From assembly GCF_019279795.1 (NCBI RefSeq), contig NC_056726.1:1011966107-1012030106 (forward strand): a stretch of DNA of 64,000 nt, in the 5' to 3' direction. Under the pieces are notes generated by a model. The model was not told the origin of the DNA, did no database searches, and saw nothing but the letters and a program-made list of their open reading frames with translations. The translations under genes were made by a program, and so were the position numbers. The stretch is from Protopterus annectens (taxonomy: Eukaryota > Chordata > Ceratodontiformes > Protopteridae). Positions 58,961-64,000 of the stretch are shown piece after piece. Positions within the stretch are counted from its first letter, which is position 1; the number at the start of each line of letters is the position of its first letter.

Positions 58961-59599
58961 ATCTTCAGCCATCTTTAACATGTGCTTCCTAGGAACTGGA
59001 CCCTGGGGAAAAGCACCATAAGATCAGACTTAAAATGGCCTTTGCCTTGAGAAGGGGAGGGAGCCACAGACAGAGGCACCCTCACCCTGGCCTAACACAG
59101 GAGAAGCCACCCCTGTAGTAACAAAGGCTCCCTTGACACTCTGGTACACTGTCAGAAAGAGCCACTGAAGCAGCCAGTGTTTACAGGGACCGAGGACCAG
59201 AGTGGATCCATATCCTCTTGGGACACAAGAGAACTTGTGTTTGTGCTTCTTAGCTTCTTAGAGAGAACAGTCCGGCATGTGTAATTACAACGTTACTAAA
59301 CACCCACTAGCACACAGTCCAACCGATGTTTAATAATGCAGCTTATTAAAAGTAGCACAAAAGCGACACCCAACAACGTCGTGCTCAGGCCCTAAACAAG
59401 GAATGCAGAGTGAATGGTAATCCCTATTAGGAATCTGTTTCCCACAAGAAATAGTTATTAACTTTTTCTGACATCCGTCAATACTGAGGCAAGAAAGACA
59501 AAAAAAAAAAGTCCTAGCCCAACTTGGTCTCCGGTCTGAAACTCGAAAACCGACAATTCCAGAACGCCGAACGGCACTTGCAAATTCTGCTTAGGACCA
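58961..59599. other. DIRS 5' untranslated region
   Basis: The region between gag and the right terminal repeat, with an A-run at 59501-59510. No further coding recognised. Confidence 0.5.
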
Positions 59600-59788
59600 T
59601 GCGGCAAGAACGACACCATAACATCAGTCTGTCATGCGCATTTATACTGACACCACGTCAGTCTCGGGCGCCATGACAGACGCCAGATCTAGCCCTTTGG
59701 TATCCGGGCCGATGGTGGGCAGTGGAGTACCCATTAGTCAGGACTGCAGCAATGGGAGACGACGAACATCCACCTTTTGTTGTACTGT
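59600..59788. repeat. DIRS right inverted terminal repeat
   Basis: It contains the inverted counterparts of the left-end landmarks, including GCATTTATACTGACACCACG, GCCAGATCTAGCCC and AGTCAGGACTGCAGCAATGG, and ends near TTGTACTGTA. Confidence 0.85.
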
Positions 59789-60954
59789 ATGTTAATATGC
59801 CAGCCAATTTAGCCCCTTTCATTACACGGGTTGATGGGAGAGGAGCTCAACCAGTTTGATGGATCCTTGTGTGCCAGCTAGTAAAGACTAAATCTATACC
59901 TTCAGCTTCTTAACAAGCCGAGACAGGTTACTCCTCTTCAGAGCATTATTTTGCCTTGGCATACATTTTCTGAAAGAAGTCAGGTTAGTAACCTTAACCC
60001 CTCAATAATTTACTAAATAAAAATTAAAGTCTGAGGTTTGTATAATCGGATACAACACAAGACATGGCTGTGCAAAAACTAACACCCTGGCAAGTTGCAA
60101 CAAGTTTCCACATTAAGTCCAGATAGATACAGACTACAGCAGTTTACATCCATCCCACTAACGGGTACCAATTTGTTAAGATCACTAGAGAGGTTGGCTC
60201 GATAGTTGCATATTGTGTCCATGCATCGCCACCATGGAAAAAGCAGTAACTGGAGCATCAGCTGTCCAGCATCTACTGCAAACTAGATCTTCACTGGCAG
60301 AAGGGTTGTACACTGTTTGCAACTACTTACTGTGCCAAGGCAGAAAGTTGTCACATCTAGGGTATCCCATATGCACTCTACCAGCAGATTGAGGGCAGCA
60401 GTCATTTTGCTGTAGTGATTATTCCAGCCATTTTTTTTTTTACACCACCTAGCTAACCTGTACTTTGTGGTTCACCCACTATGGAGATGGACAACTACTA
60501 AAGGGAAAGTGAGAAGCACTAGTTACAAATGTTACATTGCAAGGGTCATTTGAAAATATCTTTCCTTCAGCCCCTTATTCAAAGGCACTTCATTAACCAC
60601 CATTACAACAGTGAGTTAAAGATAGTTTCCATGCCCTCCGCATGGCATATACTCTTAGGACCGCTGCAGTGTAGATTGACTTTCCCAATGTTCTCTACTA
60701 GTTTAAAGATCAGGTGTCCATATGCAGCCATGAACAGTCTTAAGGGGGTCAGGTCACCAAGACTTCCCTTAGACTTTTGAAGGGCTAGCTTGGTCAGCAC
60801 TGGAGCTCTAAAGTGTACATTGAAATATGGACCTCAATTACAATAGGTAGTGCCTCTGTAGGGAGAAACCACTGGCCATTCATGGCCATTCATTGGATGG
60901 AGCCAATGGTCTATGCAGTCATGTACAGTCATAAGAAAACCCAGAATTGCACAA
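59789..60954. other. Unassigned spacer
   Basis: No recognised gene, RNA or element. Confidence 0.4.
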
Positions 60955-62803
60955 TTTTTTTAGGCAAGGTTCAAGTTGCAAAATTCACCACCGCAACTGG
61001 TACAAGCAAGCAAAATCGGAGGGCAATGCTACTAAACGCTAGAAGTCTAAAACTTAAAAAATGCACTCGTGGCACTCCTTAAAATGGAGAAAAGGAAGTG
61101 CAGTGACCATCTGCCACCTAACATGGACTGAAGGTGGAGGACTGTCCATATTCATTAAGGCTATCCACATCTCCATGCTAGCTGCTCAGCATAATGCATC
61201 CAAGAGCAGCTAACTGAGCAAGACTACAATACAAATTGTAGCTTGCTACAAATCCCCACCATACCAAAGATTTAGACCACCATTAAACTGGGAAAATATA
61301 CTCCTGTACAACTTTTGCTCAATGTTTTCTGGAATTCATAAATTCCAATGCCTTGGATCAAGCTTACCCACACCCCCCACCAGGGGCAGCAATATCCTAG
61401 ACCTAGTAATTACCAACATGGGCAACTGGTGTTCCACACCTGAGGTACATTCATTTGTCATCCAGCCACAAGCTAGTCACCCTACATACATATCCCACCC
61501 CCATTAGGTAAACCACTAACTTAATGCTTCTCAAGGTACAACTGCCTCCAAGAAGCTGAGATCCCTCAAAATCCTCTAAAGCTAGTTACAAAAACATTGC
61601 CACTGTGAAGACAACCACATTCTATAGCTAGGTCAAGAATCTCATGGCACTCTGCTCTATACTGGAAGACTGCAGAGTTCTTGTAATCATGGCTGCACAG
61701 CTAAAAAACTCTCCAAAGCCAAGAATAGCATCCATGGGACCTGACAACACCCCATGCTGTATTCTACATGAACATGATACTCCACACAATTGTCATCCCA
61801 CTCCACAAAGGGGAGCCACCATGGACCCTGGGAACTACTGCTCCATTATCCTGAAGAGCCTGGTCTGCAAGGCTATGGAACTTGCAAACAATGATTCATC
61901 TCCAAACTCTGGACCCCATCCAGTTCAGATTTGTAAATGGCAAATAATGTCTAAACCCAATTAGGTTTCTTTGAAGCAATCAAAGCTGTAGGATGAGGGT
62001 AAGGTGGTTCATACAGCCTATCTAGATCTCACCAAGGCTTGACACCATCCCTCAGATAAACTCACTCACTAAGCTATATGGATTGCCAAATGGCTCACTG
62101 AAACCACACTGAAAAGTAGCAGACTTCAAAACCAATTTCAGACAAGTTGAATACCACAGGGTTCAGTCCTGGGTCCTCTCCTGTTTTGGCATCTACTCTC
62201 TGAAGTACATGCTAACTGTCTTTGGCTCATGTAGGACATTAACCATAATCAAAACCAATGGACATCCTACAAAAGGATGTCACTGTGACAGCCTGGTGTC
62301 AAAGCCATGGCCTCAAGCTCCATACCAGAGTGGACAGTTATCCCTTTTGGTAACAACTCTGTACCCATTAACTACCACATAGGCAGTAGAGTAGTCAGTG
62401 TAGAGAACTTGGGGACAGGTGGACAGTTCTGATAATGTGGCACTCATGCCTGCTCCCCCATTCATTAGACCCATTATAGAATACAGCACCCCTTTTGTTA
62501 TGCATCAAGACAACTAGAAAGGCCGCAGAAAATCTCAAGGATTACTGGTCTTAAAAGGCCCTACACAGACCTCAGAGAGCTCTAGCTTTGCATTGTCGCC
62601 TATTCAAATGAGTAACATACAAAGCTGTGTCAAACCCAGAACTGTTGGACTTGCTCCACTTAATCCCAACCCCTCCAAGCTACAAGCTTGAGACCTAAAC
62701 CTAGTCACCAAAATACAGAGAACATGCTGGAGGAAGATATTCCTGTCAGACTTCCCATGCTCTGGGCCTAGGGCCAATAGCCTAGTACCTATCTATGAAC
62801 ATA
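60955..62803 (+). mobile_element. CR1-type LINE (CR1-g), heavily decayed
   Basis: It begins with TTTTTTTAGGCAAGGTTCAA, the ORF1-ORF2 junction also seen in CR1-d. It follows ORF2 throughout: LLNARSLKLKK, a deleted endonuclease, GSNILDLVITNMGNWC, MGPDNTPCCILHE, LVCKAMEL, and a YRP-type RT. The end, CCAATAGCCTAGTACCTATC followed by TATGAACATATG, is at about 62803. Many deletions of tens of bases cut it to 1.85 kb against about 2.5 kb in CR1-d. It is the same group as CR1-d but far more eroded. Confidence 0.8.
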
Positions 62804-63282
62804 TGGGATGTCACATGCATTAGAACAAGGAGAAAGCTGGCAGCCAGACAGGGTGAAGTAGTTGGATCATGACAGTAAGATGCTTTAGCTAAGATGCTTT
62901 AGCTCTGCAGTCCTGAACTCACTTTGGGTGACCCTGCTGGAAGCACACTTCCTAATCTACAAAGGGCTCCTAGAACACTCTAGGATTTAGTCAGTGAACT
63001 AGACATTTAGAGGTCACAGTTGCCATTTTCTGCTCAATAAGGGATTCAGATGGGTCATTCACATGTTGCCCCAATTCATGCCTATAGGTCAGATAAACCT
63101 CAAGTAGGGTAATTTATGCTTATAGAAAAGGCAGTCATTGCACCAGATTCAGTTATTAATGCAGAAACTTCAACTTTTGGAAGCAAGTAACAAATTAGGG
63201 GCACCCATCAGCTTAAGTTCCCTTTTAAAACCAAAGATTGATGGGAGCCCTTTGAAAACTGAGTTAATACAAATTCACAGAG
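62804..63282. other. Spacer downstream of the host gene
   Basis: ATGCTTTAGCTAAGATGCTT (about 62880) is a short local duplication. Otherwise no recognised feature. This lies 3' of the minus-strand gene. Confidence 0.4.
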
Positions 63283-63306
63283 TTCTTTATTTTCATAATT
63301 TTTATT
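63283..63306 (-). terminator. Two AATAAA polyadenylation-type signals close to the stop codon
   Basis: On the minus strand AATAAA occurs at 63306-63301 and 63288-63283, about 17 and 35 bases after the stop codon at 63323. This implies a very short 3' UTR if 63323-63423 is the terminal exon. Confidence 0.5.
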
Positions 63307-63322
63307 TTCATATTTGTGAAAA

Positions 63323-63423
63323 TTACATTAGTGATTTGTGCTTTACATAAACTATGATAGCAGCACACAAAGCTAGGATTCCAACTCCAAGTATGGAAAA
63401 GGCCATGGCTTCAACAGCAGAAC
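63323..63423 (-). CDS. Terminal exon of a host single-pass membrane protein (transmembrane helix and short tail)
   Basis: The minus strand has a strong acceptor (CTTTTTCCTCCTTTCTGTAG) before GTTCTGCTG. Joined to the phase-1 donor of the exon at 63919-64000 it reads S-SAVEAMAFSILGVGILALC..., a helix of about 22 hydrophobic residues, then the basic tail YVKHKSLM and TAA. AATAAA signals follow closely. This is the C-terminus of a type I membrane protein. A GPILI-type patch upstream, a single helix, a short tail and a tiny 3' UTR would suit a zona pellucida (ZP-module) egg-coat protein, but no diagnostic ZP cysteines are in the window. The identity is speculative. Confidence 0.5.
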
Positions 63424-63534
63424 CTACAGAAAGGAGGAAAAAGCCAGTTAGATGACTCACTAAAATATATTTGTTATGCAAATATGGACTGCTTGGAAAC
63501 ATGAATTTCCCCACAAGCTTATTTTCTGGATGCA

Positions 63535-63626
63535 TTACAGGTTTAGAAAGCAGGTTGTGAAGTATAATATGATATAGCCAAGGACTACAAGTGCAAGGGC
63601 AGTTAGGGATTCATACATAATAGTCC
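63535..63626 (-). CDS. Possible alternative terminal exon with its own transmembrane helix
   Basis: After an AG at 63628-63627 (context CATCTAGGGCAG) the minus strand reads, in the same phase as the exon at 63919, R-TIMYESLTALALVVLGYIIL followed by YFTTCFLNL and a stop. It is thus a second helix-encoding last exon lying between the other two. The polypyrimidine tract is weak and there is no close AATAAA, so it may be a relic, a minor isoform or coincidence. Confidence 0.3.
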
Positions 63627-63918
63627 CTGCCCTAGATGGAGTAGGCCATTTGACCACATTTAGCAAGTTAACTAGGGTGCTAGAGGAAAAGCAGCTTTTC
63701 CACAACAAAATCCCCCCTCCCCCCAATGTACTTATCACTTCCATTAGGGTGGCAGTTACCACTACTGTTCAGGGAACAGTTGCACCAAGCACGAGTTTCA
63801 GGTACCCATTTAAATGGCTACATCAGTCTGGTGCTGGATATCGGTAGGCTTGGGGGTTTTCCCTTGTGATTTAACCCAATGAACTGGGGAAAAAAAAAAA
63901 AAACAAAGCCACACTTAC

Positions 63919-64000
63919 TGTACATGCTCCGTTCCATGGGATGGTAAGCCTTCACTTCTTGCACAGGGTCTTCAGAGATCAGTATTGGTCCAAGATGCAC
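63919..64000 (-). CDS. Host gene exon, 5' part beyond the window
   Basis: The minus strand is open from the window edge and reads HLGPILISEDPVQEVKAYHP followed by MERSMY, then a consensus donor (ACA|GTAAGTG) at 63919/63918, phase 1. It lies immediately before the transmembrane exon, so this is the juxtamembrane extracellular part. A hydrophobic GPILI stretch shortly before a helix recalls the external hydrophobic patch of ZP-module proteins; that is only suggestive. Confidence 0.5.

Larger units (their letters stand above)
52026..59788 (-). mobile_element. DIRS-type retroelement fossil, split by a CR1 insertion
   Basis: Inverted terminal repeats lie at about 52026-52225 and 59600-59788. An internal complementary region lies next to the left one (about 52300-52390). 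On the minus strand the order is gag (58960-57948), RT with RNase H (about 55250-53434) and a tyrosine recombinase (53430-52420). This combination defines DIRS elements, which integrate through a tyrosine recombinase rather than a DDE integrase. The 2.6-kb CR1-f insertion separates gag from RT. Without it the element is about 5.2 kb, near the usual DIRS size. It is broken by a small number of changes besides the insertion, and looks only moderately old, as long frames survive. Confidence 0.9.

Overview
This is a repeat-dominated stretch of a large animal genome, almost certainly a vertebrate. The evidence is many L2-type and CR1-type LINEs, a DIRS retroelement, a Ty3/Gypsy LTR element, tRNA-derived SINEs (one with a MIR-like CORE block) and A/T-rich neutral-looking DNA between them. 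A lungfish, or another lineage with a giant genome such as salamanders or basal fishes, would fit this mixture; that placement is inference. Only one host gene is visible: the 3' end of a minus-strand gene at the right edge.

Layout. 1-7.8 kb: two minus-strand L2 LINEs. The first carries a CR1 insertion and two related inverted-repeat DNA elements. The second leads into a 1.6-kb minisatellite (62-63 bp unit) made from its own reverse-transcriptase (RT) coding sequence. 8.6-13.5 kb: a long plus-strand L2. 13.6-14.3 kb: a retroviral pol fossil. 16.2-30.9 kb: one Ty3/Gypsy LTR retrotransposon bounded by the 5-bp target duplication GATAC. It is swollen by a long CR1 (with three 590-bp tandem 5' units, ORF1 and ORF2), which is itself split by a younger CR1, and by another CR1 inside the 3' LTR. 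31.0-33.7 kb: an RTE LINE abutting a CR1, both minus strand. 37.2 kb: a SINE whose 3' end matches the local L2 tail. 37.9-42.5 kb: another plus-strand L2 with a 74-bp tandem and inverted amplification in its RT core. 42.5-52.0 kb: mostly unassigned DNA with two SINEs of one family, a Myb-like fragment, a 72-bp triplication and a Penelope-like terminus. 52.0-59.8 kb: a minus-strand DIRS element with inverted terminal repeats and an internal complementary region, split by a CR1. 61.0-62.8 kb: a very decayed CR1. 63.3-64.0 kb: the last exons of a single-pass membrane protein gene.

The sequences act as layers rather than as a pathway. L2 and CR1 supplied the mobilising enzymes. The L2-tailed SINE probably used the L2 machinery. 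Later insertions split earlier ones, giving a readable relative chronology. The CR1 copies share an AACCTATG octamer 3' tail, and two of them (about 0.5-1.9 kb and 25.2-26.1 kb) are nearly identical, so that subfamily was the last active here. All boundaries were set by eye from internal homology.
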